Shown in pieces: positions 45,839 to 57,060 of a stretch of DNA of 64,000 nucleotides. Origin of the DNA: Diphasiastrum complanatum (taxonomy: Eukaryota > Streptophyta > Lycopodiopsida > Lycopodiales > Lycopodiaceae); NCBI GenBank assembly GCA_029204225.1, contig CM055111.1:23062899-23126898 (forward strand). Direction: 5' to 3'. Position numbers and translations under genes: made by a program. The stretch's first letter is position 1. Each line of letters starts with the position of its first letter. The notes under the pieces are model-generated. The model was not told where the DNA came from. It ran no database searches and saw nothing but the letters and a program-made list of their open reading frames with translations.

Positions 45839-47010
45839 CTTTATAAACTTAGATCAAGCAGTCAATGAGATTGGATCTAGATTTTTCAATCAAACAGTAT
45901 CTCAGATCAGTTCTGCTGGATCTATTTCACTTTTCAAAAATCTGATGAAATAAAATCAATCGATATTTTTCAAAAATAATAAATCTCTCAAAATCCAAAT
46001 CAGAATATATTAGATTTGATCCAAATTTTGACAGAGACTTGATCTGAAAAATCAAAAACTAAAATAGGACTGGTGAAGGTACACTAGGCAAAGGTTGCCT
46101 CGGCAAAGGTTCAACAGTGCTACTTTTGGGAAAAAAAAAACTCTCTGATCAACTCTTCTGACAATTTCTTGGAAAATAACCTTCGTCGACCTCTCAGATG
46201 AAAGATCTGACACGGATAAAACTATGGAAAACCAGACAAAGGTTTCTGACACAAGAAAATACAGTTTCTTTAGTTTGGCGAGGGAAAAAATCAAGATTTT
46301 CTATGATCTGAAAAAGAAGAATCTTTGTCAAACTCAATAATAGTATTTTACTATACATAGAATATTCTGAAAACTCGACGAAGGTTCTGGCGATGGATCA
46401 AGAGTAATACTGGTATTTTTGCAAAAAAAATGACTTTTTGGCAAAAGTATGACAATATGACAACTAATCCTCTGAAAACTTTTCTATTTTTGGTATCATT
46501 CTTTGCTGACCTGACAATAGATAGATCTAGATCACACCTATGCATAGTGAATCGAGCAAAGGTTCTTTTTTTGTATTTTTAGTGTTTTGATGATTTTTTG
46601 ACATTTTTTGATGGTTTTTCTGATTTTTCTGGAAATCTGCTGGGAATTAATCTTTGCCCTTCAAATTGAAGGTTTTGTGAATAAAATCGGAAGTGTCTGC
46701 AACTCGGCGAAGGTTTTTTGAAAGAGAAAAAAAAGTTATAAGCTCTGATGATGTTTTTTGCCTCTTTTTGACCAAATATGACAGATTTGTCCGATTTTTG
46801 TTGTGTTTTCTAATATCTCAGATCCAAATGGATCTTAAGATTGGTGATCTAAATAGCTTTTCTTATTTAACAATCAAATTAGATTTCAAACAAGCAAATC
46901 CACTCAAATCAATCCTAAATGCAGATCTAACACTATTCATGCCACGACAAGATGCCTAATGCAAGCTAACCATCCAACAATCATGCTGCAAACTGAAAAA
47001 TTGGCGTAGC
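45839..47010 (-). other. Gypsy untranslated leader
   Basis: About 1.2 kb between the PBS and the gag ATG, without a gene. It is homologous to 48216-49320 on the plus strand: both contain the same AAAAACCATCAAAA...AAAAATACA string and ACCTTYGC/CCTTCG motifs repeated many times. Long leaders of this kind are typical of Tat/Athila-type Gypsy elements. Confidence 0.6.
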
Positions 47011-47028
47011 TCCCTGACAACGGCGCCA
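47011..47028 (-). promoter_or_regulatory. Gypsy primer binding site
   Basis: Minus strand TGGCGCCGTTGTCAGGGA closely resembles the TGGCGCCGTTGCCGGGGA string found after the 5' LTR of many plant Gypsy elements. It begins four bases after the LTR end at 47033. Confidence 0.85.
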
Positions 47029-47032
47029 AAAT

Positions 47033-47639
47033 TGTAGTGGGTTTCTTTTCTTACCTACCCTCAAACCAAGATCTAGTCAATCTAGCATCAAAGAGACGAG
47101 ATTAGTTGTCACGCGTAGGTTCGTCCCCATGAGAGTGATAGTATAGTTCAGATTTCAACATGAATGGAGGATCTAACACTAACATCCATTAACTTCTAAC
47201 ATTAACACTAAGATCCATTAACACTACACATCCATGACAAAGATAGCTTACCCTTTCTCTCTCTCCCTATCTCTCTCATAAAAAGTATAATAACACTCAA
47301 TCCCAATAACATTCAAATCCAACAATCAGAGAAATCCAAAGAAAGCATGAGAGAGATGGAGGAAGAAAGAAGAAGAGCAAGGACATTCATCAATCCATTT
47401 ATGAAGAGAACCAATCTGCTTTATTGAAATGAAGAAATGAACATCTGTAGGAACTCGAGTTGGTCTCTTTTTATAGTAGAGAGGAGGACCCTAGCCTCTG
47501 AATCCTATTGGTCCATTTTTGCATCCCTGATGGGCCCAAAAACCCTATGTGTGGGCCTTGCCATGTCCTAAATTTAATAGCATGCCATGTGCACTCAATT
47601 TTTGCTATTCTCATTACGCAGAAACTCGCAAAACTCACA
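47033..47639 (-). mobile_element. 5' LTR of the minus-strand Gypsy element
   Basis: Ends CACTACA next to the PBS; the likely start is TGTGAGTTTTGCG at 47639. It contains GGACCAATAGGATTC in U3, a TATA box (CTACTATAAAAAGAG) near 47490, and a GA-rich leader (ATGAGAGAGATAGGGAGAGA, near 47280). The plus-strand LTR at 47665-48193 follows the same order with related sequence. Confidence 0.75.
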
Positions 47640-47664
47640 AGTGATTTACTCGCAGAATGTCAAA

Positions 47665-47857
47665 ACCCCTCTCCACTATAAAGAGGGGCCTACTCGAGTT
47701 TGTAAACCATGTTCTCTCTTCATTTCAAATACAAGTGGTTGAGCCTCTTATGAAATGGATTATGAATTCCTTCCTCTCTATTTCTTTTCCTCCTTCTCTT
47801 CTACTTTTGTTGTATTTGCTAGTTGTTATATTCTTATGCTTTTCGTGAAGAGAAAGT

Positions 47858-47953
<96 letters not shown>

Positions 47954-48193
47954 GCAAGTATCTATCTTATCGTGGGTTGTAATATAAATTGGTTTAGGAT
48001 TAATGGATGTAGTGTTAATCCATAGTGCTAATGGATCTTAGAGTTGATTGTGGATCATCCGTACATGTTGGATTTTGTTTTATGCTATCGCTCTTATGGG
48101 ATCGAACCTCTGCGTGATGACTAACTTCATCTCCTTGATGCTTGTGTGCTTGGATCTTGGGTTGAGAATAGGATAGGAAATAGAGTCATTATG
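47665..48193 (+). mobile_element. 5' LTR of the plus-strand Gypsy element, U3 truncated
   Basis: It starts just upstream of its TATA box (CCACTATAAAGAGG, 47683) and shares CTACTCGAGTT, TTAATGGATGTAGTGTTAAT, CTAATGGATCTTAGAGTT and GGATCGAACCTCTGCGTGA with the minus-strand LTR. Nearly all of U3 is absent, at the junction with the neighbouring LTR. It ends at ATTATG before the PBS at 48198. Confidence 0.7.
47861..47950. repeat. (AG)45 microsatellite inside an LTR
   Basis: A perfect AG run of 90 bp at the position where the sister LTR has only ATGAGAGAGATAGGGAGAGA. The Arg-Glu frame across it is an artefact. Confidence 0.98.
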
Positions 48194-48197
48194 ATTT

Positions 48198-48215
48198 TGG
48201 TGCTGTTGCCAAGGA
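48198..48215 (+). promoter_or_regulatory. Gypsy primer binding site, decayed
   Basis: TGGTGCTGTTGCCAAGGA is the plus-strand counterpart of the site at 47011-47028, with a few transitions. It is followed by the shared GCTACGCCAATTT string. Confidence 0.8.
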
Positions 48216-49319
48216 GCTACGCCAATTTCTCAAATTGTAGCATGTTTGGATGAATGTTAGCCTGCATTAGGCATCTTGTTTTTGCATGAATAGGATTAAA
48301 ATTGCATTTTAGGGTTAGATTGGGAGTGATTTTGCTTGATTTGAGTGGATATTCTTGTTTGAAATCTAATTTGATTGTTGAACAAGTTAATCTATTCATA
48401 TCGCAATTCTTAAGATCCATTTGGATATGAGAAATCAGAAAAAAAAAAAAAAAAATCGGTCATTTTTGCCAGATTTGAACAAAAAGGAGGCAAAATCATC
48501 ATTAGAGCCGATAACTTTTGACCCTCATATAGGAAACCTTTGTCGAGTTGCAGACACCTTCAGTTTCACTCATAGAATCTTCAGATTGAAGGGTGAAGGT
48601 TAATTCCCAACAGATTTGCAAAAACATAAGAAAAACCATCAAAACTCTAAAAATACAGAAAAAAACCTTCATACGGCTTACTCTGCATACGTGTGATTCA
48701 AATCTATCTACTTTCAGGTCAGTGAAGATTAATTTCAAAAATAGAAGGCCAAAGTAACTGTTCATCTAGTTGTTGGTAACCTTTTGTGGAAAAGTTTAAT
48801 ATTTTTTTTGCAAAAATATTAGTTCTCTCAGAAGAACCTTCACCTAAACCTTCACCAGAGTCTGTCTCAGTCCTACTTACTATTTTTGATAATCAGTGAG
48901 TTGGAAAAACATTAAGCTTCGGCCAATTGTCATATTGATCTATTTTTGTCAAAAAAGACTCTTTTTTGCAAAAATAATAGTATTACTCTTGCAACCTTCG
49001 CCGAAATCTTTGCTGACTTCTCTGAGGACTCTATTTATAATAAATCATAATTTGTGAGTTCAGTGAAGATTAGATCTATCAGGATCTTGTAAAAAGTCAA
49101 TTTTTACTCTCTCCAAGCTGTAAAAACCCCAATGTTTTTCATAAAGAACCTTTGCCAATTGTACCACATATTTATTAGTGTCAGATTTATTCATTGTAAG
49201 GTCGGCGAAGGTTAGTTCTACTAGATTTGTCAGAAAACAACCAAATTTGTATAAGAAAACATTCCAACATTTGGTTTGTCGTAAAAATCTTCATCCTCCT
49301 TGCAAATTGCATCGTCCAT
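48216..49319 (+). other. Gypsy untranslated leader, plus-strand element
   Basis: Homologous to the leader of the minus-strand element (see 45839-47010). No gene. It contains many CCTTCR motifs, in ACCTTCACCTAAACCTTCAC and similar, near 48838. Confidence 0.55.
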
Positions 49320-50580
49320 AGCGTTTCACCTCGCATCTAATCCATTTAGGTAGACCTACGAAAACATTCTTGAAGAGGTATCAGAAGGAGCATGAGGATG
49401 ATGAAATACTAGATAAATTGTAGGTTATCAAGCAAATTCGAAAGGAGGATGTATTGGCTTATGTCCAATGTTTTAAGGTGCTAGAGAAGAGATTATAGGA
49501 GCCACTCACAGATGCTAAACGCGTCAAGTATTTTTGTCATGGATAACATAAGGTTCTTCGATGAGGAACTACTTCTTTACATGGTCAAGGTCTGGAGCAT
49601 ATTGTGGATGCTGCGAGGCAGTTGGAGAAAGAAGAAACTAGGAAGAAGTATCAATGACAACGTCGACATCATCGGCATGATGATTCGTTTGACTCTGATT
49701 TGGACACAGGTTCAAAACCAGATGATTCCTCAAGTTCGGAAGAGAACTGATCTTCTTCACGTGATATAAAACGGTCCAAGAAGCACAAGCAGAAGATGAA
49801 AGCTAGTGAGCCACTACCAGCAGCTACAAAAGATGTCATTATTACGGAGTTTTGACAGGGGAATATCTATCACTTGTCGAAATTGTAATCAAGAAGGATA
49901 TTATATGAATGAACGTCCTAATAGTACCTGGTTTTGTGTGATTTGTAATGCATAAAATCACTAGACAAATGACTACAGAAGATTAAAAGCGGTAAGAACT
50001 ACCGAGGCATTTGCAGTTCAAGCGCACCAGCAACTATAGCAACCGCAAATGCAGCAACTACAAATGCAATAGCCCCAGTATCAACAACTATAATCGATGC
50101 CACCACAATTGCAACCATATCGAGGCCCTTATCAGTAGTGAAATCAGATGCAACCACGACCATTTCAACGGCAAGTGCATTACTGACCAGATTTACCAAA
50201 TGATATCTGCAATTTTTATAGTTAGAGGGGTCACCGTTATTTTAGCTATGTGGCATATCACGACAATGTGTCAAGAATCTGGAAAGAGCTTTGCCACCAC
50301 CACGGCTTAATAATCATTTCAATGATCAGAATGCTATTCAAAATCCACCTCATAATGGTCCTGAGGAACAGGCGCTTGTACAGGTAGTTACAGTGGAGGA
50401 ATCGTTAGCTGATGTACAAGCACTTACTCTACGTAAGGATAAAAGGAAGGTGATAATCCGAGAGAGTTGTTGAGGATGCTGGACCAAGCCGAGTAGCTAG
50501 TTCCAACATTGGCCAAATGGCCAAAGTTACTCAAAAAGTGCTGGAACAGTTGTTGGCAGATTCCACACTCTAGAATCTGT
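49320..50580 (+). pseudogene. Decayed Gypsy gag, plus strand
   Basis: Short frames in succession read as a Gypsy Gag: TFLKRYQKEHEDDEILDKL near 49370, IVDAARQLEKEETRKKYQ near 49598, a Ser/Asp-rich segment, a knuckle CRNCNQEGYYMNEC near 49870, a partial second one (WFCVIC), then a Gln-rich tract (QPQMQQLQMQ) near 50040. Stops and frameshifts occur every 100-200 bp. It follows the leader and PBS of the plus-strand element, and is decayed much further than the minus-strand gag at 44248-45838. Confidence 0.65.
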
Positions 50581-50989
50581 TTACTATTCTTTACTTCGTT
50601 TACTTATTGTTTACAACTTAAATAGCTTTGTTTTGTGCCTATCAGCAGAGATTGAGGCCATGTCTTAGTGTTTATCTTGCTTATTACGATGCCCGAATCA
50701 GGCAGAAAGATTCTTGGGGTTGTAGTGTGGTTCAACCTATCACGGATACTCAGATTTTGAACACTCTTGAACTCTTGGAATCACTTGCAATCATTCTTCC
50801 ATGCAAGCACACCAAGAATGCCCAAAAACAGCTCTTCCTGAAACACGGTTGGGCATTACTATGGCACATAAAATCAGAATGGTAGAACAGATCATTGCAA
50901 AATGGAAACTAAACTTCTTACAAGATCAAAAACCTACCCTAGAATGCCACATTCCTCATAAAAAACAAGAAAACTAACTCCTACAAGCA

Positions 50990-51027
50990 TTCAAGAATCA
51001 AGAAGCTCCATCTTCTTGATTCTTGAA
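50990..51027. repeat. Perfect 16-bp inverted repeat (hairpin)
   Basis: TTCAAGAATCAAGAAG (50990-51005) and its exact reverse complement (51012-51027) flank a 6-base loop CTCCAT. A similar shorter hairpin, arms ATCAAGAAA/TTTCTTGAT with loop CACTCA, lies at 51258-51281. Both precede the same string GCAAGATCTAYACCACA (about 51068 and 51327), so they are two copies of a repeat about 260 bp apart. Confidence 0.8.
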
Positions 51028-52060
51028 TTTTCCAAGAAACTCAAGAAACCAAAACGTAAATGAATTTGCAAGATCTATACCACATTATTGGCTACAAATC
51101 TCTTGGATGTTTGCAACCTACACTAATCCTCCAAAAATAAGACTCTAATCCACAACTAGTTCTAAAGTCTATTCCACAACTACATTAAGATCTATTCCAC
51201 AACTAAATACAAGAAACAAGAACTAACTAAACTAGACAACATATTGAAATTCCAAAGATCAAGAAACACTCATTTCTTGATTTTTGGACATCCCAAGAGA
51301 ATCAAGAACTGGAATGTCTAAATTATGCAAGATCTACACCACAAATCCTGCCTATTTATTTTACTTGAATGCTAAAATCTACATTAATCCACAAAGCAAG
51401 AGAACTTATCCACCACTAAGATCCACAGCCACACACAAAGAAAATGGAAGGGCAAGATCAATAATGCATCACTCAAGTAACAAGAATGTTCATGGAGCTC
51501 AAGAATGCATCAAAACACATGGAAGATCTTCTCATTTCAACATGGAGTAGATACATTTACAAAAGCTTCCCTTCTACAAAGGGGGAGTCTCTTAAATAAG
51601 CCTAGAGAGCTCCTTAGGTGGAATCCTAGTGGCATTTCCACATTACACAAATTACAAATGGAACTATAATCTCCACTAGATGTCACCATCAAAGGCGGCT
51701 CATTCTACATTTCTAAGAGGGGCCTACTTGCATTTATTACTTTGCCTAGAAATACTAGTTCCTACATGGTCATTCCATCTTTCGGGATTTACCATGAGGC
51801 TTACACATACTTGACAGTATTAAGTAGTATTCCTCGGCTCTCATACTCGGCTCTCAGTCTTTATTCATCGCATCTTCTCAGAGACCTCCTCAGTCTAAGG
51901 TGAGAGGTGCTCGTGGGTAGCTCTGGCCGAGTATCTTGGGGATTCGTTAGAATTAGCCAACATCATCCCACCCCTAATGTGTTGCAGGACCCACTACAAC
52001 ATTGCTTTGCTTTGCATTGACATCTTCGATTATCACTTGGAAAAGTGTAGATCCTCGTTC
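51028..52060. other. No gene; repeat copies and LTR-like sequence
   Basis: Holds the second hairpin copy (51258-51281) and, from about 51560, sequence with a TATA-like CTTAAATAAGCC (51591) preceded by AAAGGGGGAG, a polypurine-like run. That could be a PPT-LTR junction of an unidentified element. No coding motif. Confidence 0.35.
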
Positions 52061-53397
52061 GCTTGCATAAAACCAAGTGCTTATTGTTGCCAGTCTTTAT
52101 CAAAAACTACTTTCCGCAATCGGCCGCAATGTAACCAGAATGTCTTATTGCTGCAAGTGGTTGACATTCTCAAACTTGGAGAGCTCCCAGCAGCTTCACA
52201 ACTTGCATGCCTGAGTGCTTCCTTTTTGTCTTTTTTGCATCTGCCATGGATGACTTCGCTTCTGGTTTCTTGGTAGATTCTAACCTTTGGGAGGTCAATA
52301 TCCTCCATTTTGCTTCTAAGTGTTTCCTTAGTTCTTCACTCAATCGAAGTCTTAGTCTTGTTGGCACTCTTTTCCTTGATGCGAAGAGAAGAATCTTCGA
52401 TTGATAGCTTGCACAAATCTTGGTTAACAATCTTCCAGGAAATGGACTCATCAACACATTGGCGGTAGGAACAGATTTGGATGGATGGTTTGGTGATGGT
52501 AGGGAAACGATGAAGGCTTAGTGGAAGGGTGAACGAACTGATAGCTCTACCATTGTGACCTTGGACCCTTGCAATGACGAGCTTTGACCACCACTTGTTG
52601 GGTGAGGAGCTCGCTTTATTCTACAGGTTCACGATTGTCTTCATCTTTTTTTTTTTTTTTGCAGCTCTTTCTTTTGATCCATTACTTTTGGATCTCTTCG
52701 GGCTTCATAGGAGGGAATTTAACTATCATTGCTCCAAAGAGTTTCTTTTGATCAAGTTCGATCTAACTCATCTATTGCTTAGGTTTTGTCCTTTCATCCT
52801 CAGCTTCTTGGATCTTTTTCTTCATTTCTTCTAGCTGCTTTGCTTGCTTTTTAGATCTTTTCTGGCTAATCAATCAATGTGGTTGGTCTTCGCAAGACAC
52901 TTGCAATGATCTCTTAGTCGCTTTGGTAAGACTATCAAGATTTGAAAAAAATGGGGTTCTCTTTTCAGGTTAACAATGGAATGATGGTAAATAGAAAGAT
53001 GGAAGGTAGAGACAATGGTGGTGACAATGGTCGATGGTGTGGGCGATAGGCACGAGAGTGAATGCAGATGTATGGCAAGAGGGCTGGTTGAAAAAGGAGA
53101 CTGATTTTCCACGCTTGTCCTTCCATCTTCTGAAGGATCTTCGTCGTGACTTGGGTACTTCTTCTGATTGAGTCCCTTTGGATTGCCCATCTATTTTATT
53201 AGCATTGTCATTATCATCTTTGGTTCATGACCTTGGCTGTCGATCTTGCTGATGGTGTTGTTGGCAATGTGGCTGCTCCAGTGGATGCCCACAAATCCAC
53301 TCTCTCTCTCCAAAAAAAACTGTTGGTGTGGATGTTGTTGCTGGTAAATTTTCATGCTCAAGATTAGATCGGCATGTGAAACACGCAGTTGAAACAT
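52061..53397 (-). other. Minus-strand open frames of unknown origin, Lys/Glu-rich
   Basis: Frames on the minus strand include a charged, probably coiled-coil stretch (KQAKQLEEMKKKIQEAEDER, near 52840), basic segments near 52170-52400 (SEELRKHLEAKWRILTSQRL; AKSSMADAKKTKRKH), and MGNPKGLNQKKYPSHDEDPS near 53190. They share strand and composition but are broken by stops. I do not recognise a family; a decayed gag-like or host-derived sequence is possible. Confidence 0.25.
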
Positions 53398-54340
53398 GTG
53401 ACTAGACTAAAGATTGAACAAATTTTAACTAAATGTGTTTCGATCTTGTTGTAGTTGACTCAAAGATGAATATGACGATGAGATGCAAGAATCAACTCTG
53501 AAGTGACATTGATGTTTTTGCACAAAAATCCTATCTCTCTACAAAGTGACTTGAAGATGGATAGATAAATGAAAATACTCTACATATAACTCTCGTTCAA
53601 TGGCTATCCTTGATAAAAGCAAATCTAGAAAAAAAAGATGCAATTAGAAAAAAATAACTATCAAATCAAAAAATGACAAAAAATAAACAAGGAAGATACC
53701 ATCTTTACAGAGAGTGAAAACTATAGAGCACTTGTCAAAAAAAAAGTAATTCATCAACATTGACACATCACCTAGATAGTTGCAATCTTCATTGGGAGTT
53801 AGAGTAAAAAAAACTCTACCATGTCCTTGTCAAAACAAGGCGGGATTGGTAACACTAAATCTACCATCAGTGATAGTAGATGTTGTAAGATATAGCTTGA
53901 AATTCATGAAAGGAGAAGATACTATTTCTGTAGTACTCCTCTGTGCAAAAGATTTATTAAATTAAATTTCGATATAGACTTCTCATCGACTGTTGGGGAG
54001 ATCAAAGGATAAGATCTGTGTAAAGCCTTGGAAATCATCTCAGCATGTAGTAGACATATAGAATTGATGTTGCAGAAAGGTAGAAAAATTGTGAATTCCC
54101 TAGTGAGGTTGCTCTTGGATGGAAATGATATTAGTTTCACTTTTTTCTTGTAAAGACTCATTTCATATGACGTCTTTGTTTTATTTTCGAACTGGTGAAT
54201 TTCGTGGTGATGTAGAAGTTTGCAAGAAACTTCTCAATTGAGTAGCAGGTTTAGCGGTAGGTTGTTATGGTGCTCGGATTGTGTTGTCATAAGGATTCTA
54301 TCGGGAGTCATAACTGATGTGTCATACAGATAGGATCTTA
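53398..54340. other. No gene recognised
   Basis: AT-rich; short frames only. It lies downstream (minus sense) of the third Gypsy gag, where protease and RT would be expected, but no such motif is visible, so the element is truncated. Confidence 0.4.
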
Positions 54341-54349
54341 GATGGTTGT

Positions 54350-55650
54350 TGTGGACAATCTTTGAAACTATGTTTTCCAACACAGTGAGGACACTCAGCA
54401 TGGTACTTGGTCTTGATTGGACAATCAACCATGAAATGGCCGGTTTCACCACAGATTAAACATTTGTTGTTCATTGGCCCTTACATAATGGCATAGCCAT
54501 CTTGTATGGCTAGTGGTTCTGGATCTTTTGGGGAGTATTTGTGATAATGCAAGGAATCTGCATATTGTGACAGCTGTTCTTCATATTGTTGAATGGTATG
54601 CGCTTGGATATGCTGATATGAAGGGCAAGCATCAACAAGATGCGTAGTCCGGCAATGTGGACACCAAATGAGTTTTTGTCTACTTGGTACCTGGGCAGTG
54701 TGTGGTTGACAAGGCATACTACATTGGATAGTCTTCAGAGTAGTTTAAAACTCATTGGTGAGTATCTCCATTCGCAGTTGATGTTGACAATTAAAAAACT
54801 CCAGCTGTGATTTCCAAAGCTGATCGCGAGAATCCTCAATTGGTTTCGACTCATGGACAAGAGCACTGGGTGCTTTCGTTTCCCTGGATTCGTCAACATC
54901 TGATCCTTCATCTTCCTCCCGGATGGCATCAAACATAGCTAACTTTAGGCTCATGTATTCGTCATTGGATTTAAGCTTGCATCTAATGCATCTTGGAAGT
55001 CTGACCAAAAACCAGATGATGAGCGTCTGTTCGGTGGGCTGTTCTTGTACTTGACCTTTTAAGCATTTGAAATGCTCAATATAGTCTCGTACGCGTTCAT
55101 CTTTTCCCATCTTGATGTTATTCAATTTGACAAAAGGACTCTCTATCACATGAAAGGGCTTAAAACGCTTGATAAAGGACTCTTTCAAATTTTACCAATC
55201 TTTCTTATCTTCACAATTGAGGTTGAAAAGCCAATCATGTGCTTTAGCGATCATCGTCATAGAAAACAGTTGGACCATAGAATCGAGAGATGTTTTGCCA
55301 TAAATGTCGCACGCATTCTCAAATATTTGCAAGAATCTTTGAGGGTCCGAACTACCGTCAAACTTGGGTAGATCTAATTTCAGGATTCTCTTTTCAATAT
55401 GAGTTTCGTAAGTAGTAAAAACTCCATTCAGGTGTGTTCTGGCTGGTGAGGATTCAACGCTGTGAAAATGGGCTCAGACTCTTGAAGACTCGGCTTTATC
55501 AAGTTCTCATCTTTCGAATGGATTTATGGATGGCGCGTGGATTTGTGATTGCATTTGGTAGAACCTATGACGTCCTATTTGTTCAATTGTAGGACACACC
55601 ATGTCAAGTGGATAGTCGTCTGTGACATCGGGATCATAATGGTGTTCCAT
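54350..55650 (-). pseudogene. Third Gypsy gag with three zinc knuckles
   Basis: Starts at an ATG (55650) with MEHHYDPDVTDDYPLDMVCP. After frame breaks near 55500 it has LKLDLPKFDGSSDPQRFLQI and the Gag core VRDYIEHFKCLK, IIWFLVRLPRCIRCKL (54745-55188). Three knuckles follow: CPHCRTTHLVDAC (about 54650), CLICGETGHFMVDC (about 54440) and CPHCVGKHSFKDC (about 54390). It is related to the gag at 44248-45838 through the MVRDYIE...WFL..LP..IR region and the EEDEGSD acidic stretch. Protease and pol are not present. Confidence 0.75.
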
Positions 55651-55789
55651 TAGGTAATATCTTGTTTTTGGTTTTTTGTTTTTGGCTTCTTTTGTGGTTT
55701 TTTGTGTTTTGGGATTTTTTTTTTTTTGGTTAGTTTGAAGTCCGGTTAGTTGGTATGGTTTGGATCTATGTACAGCTAGTTGTTGTGTA

Positions 55790-55925
55790 TTGGGTGTGCT
55801 AGTGGTTTGGGTAATGGGTGCTAGGTGGTTGGGTAATGGGTAAGCTAGGCGGTTGCATAATGAGTGTGCTAGGAAGTTGGGTAAAGGGTGTGCTAGGGGG
55901 TTGGGTAATGGGTAAGTTAGTTTTG
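55790..55925. repeat. Degenerate tandem repeat GCTAG..GGTTGGGTAATGGGT
   Basis: About five units of 24-31 bp, each with GGTTGGGTAATGGGT or a close variant and GCTAG. On the minus strand they read as PLPNPLAHPLPNFLAHSL-type peptide repeats, continuous with the gag frame but upstream of its ATG. Confidence 0.7.
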
Positions 55926-55949
55926 TTTTTTTTTTGAAAAATTGGAGTG

Positions 55950-56615
55950 GGTCGGAAAAAGGCCGTATAAAAAAATGGATGGTAGTGAAAAAATGGGTGT
56001 GGATCAAAAAATGAGCTGTCGAAAATGGGTGCATCCAAAATTTATGTGGATAAAAAAAATGAGATATGGAAAAGTGATGGGAATCGAAAACTGGTCGATT
56101 GAAAAATTGATGGCTCGAAAAATGTGGTATCGAAAAAATGGGCTACTCAAGAAAACTGGTGACTCGAAAAAGGGTGACTCGAAAAATTGGATGACTCAAA
56201 AAGTTTGGTGACTCAAAAAAAGATAACTCAAAAAAATGGCGACTCAAAAATTTAGTGACTCAAAAATTTTGGTGACTTGAAAAAATTGATGGTATCTAAA
56301 ATAGTATGACTCGAAAAAAGTACAACTCGAAAAAAAGTAGTAACGAAAAAATGATGGATTGAATATTGGTGTATCGAGAAATATGGGTGACTCGAAAAAT
56401 TGATGGTATCAAAAAAGTATGATTCGAAAAAGAGTACTATCGAAAAATTTTAATGAAGTATCGAAAAATTAACGAAGGCTCAAAAAATGAATGAATAATC
56501 GAAATATGGGTTACTCAAAAAATAGTGACTCCAAAAATTTGATGGTATCAAAAAAGTATAGCTTGAAAAAGAGTAGTATTGAAACAATTTAATGAAGTAT
56601 CGAAAAATCATTTTT
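55950..56615. repeat. Degenerate simple repeat GACTCGAAAAA(TTGGT)
   Basis: Some 660 bp made almost wholly of short units such as GACTCGAAAAATTGG, TATCGAAAAAA and GACTCAAAAATTTAGT, with 14-22 bp spacing and frequent substitutions. No gene. It lies upstream (minus sense) of the Gypsy gag, in the place of its leader. Confidence 0.8.
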
Positions 56616-57060
56616 TGACTCGGTCGAGATGTCGAATTGGCAGACCCGTTTGAGATGGAGTGTGGCTTGTATCTAGTAGAGATGGAGTGAGGCTACTATC
56701 CGATCGAGTTTTGAAGGAGAGTGTAGTTGGTTGAGATTGTAAAGGCAAAGTCAGTCGAAGTTTGATTTCTTTCCAGACTCGGTCGAAGTGGTATGTGAGT
56801 GACTCGGGTGAAGTGGGAGTGATTGACTCGGTCGAAGTTAGAGGTAGAAGGCTGTGTCGAAGTTAGCTTGTGGGGAAGCGAGCGAAATGCGGGCAGAGTG
56901 AGTCATTTTTTTGTTGTTTTGTAGGGAGTGGTTGCTTGTGTAGGAAAATGGATGGTAGGGCCTCGTTTTTTGGAGATTTGTAAAATGTGTCTTAGGATTA
57001 GGGCTTCTAAGTTGGTTGGGTAACCCTCGTACAAAAGAGGTTTGGAAGGCGGCGGCCTCT
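56616..57060. other. GACTCGGTCGAAGT-rich stretch
   Basis: GACTCGGTCGA or close variants recur at about 56619, 56777, 56799 (GACTCGGGTGAAG) and 56824, with other TCGAAGTT copies. It appears to continue the preceding repeat in a less regular form. No gene. Confidence 0.5.

Noticed and set aside
47755-47982. Arg-Glu repeat frame on the plus strand
   Set aside because: Translation of the (AG)45 tract within an LTR.
55651-56034. N-terminal extension of the third Gypsy gag reading through PLPNPLAHPLPN repeats
   Set aside because: The extension is upstream of a good ATG and is produced by a degenerate tandem repeat in the leader.
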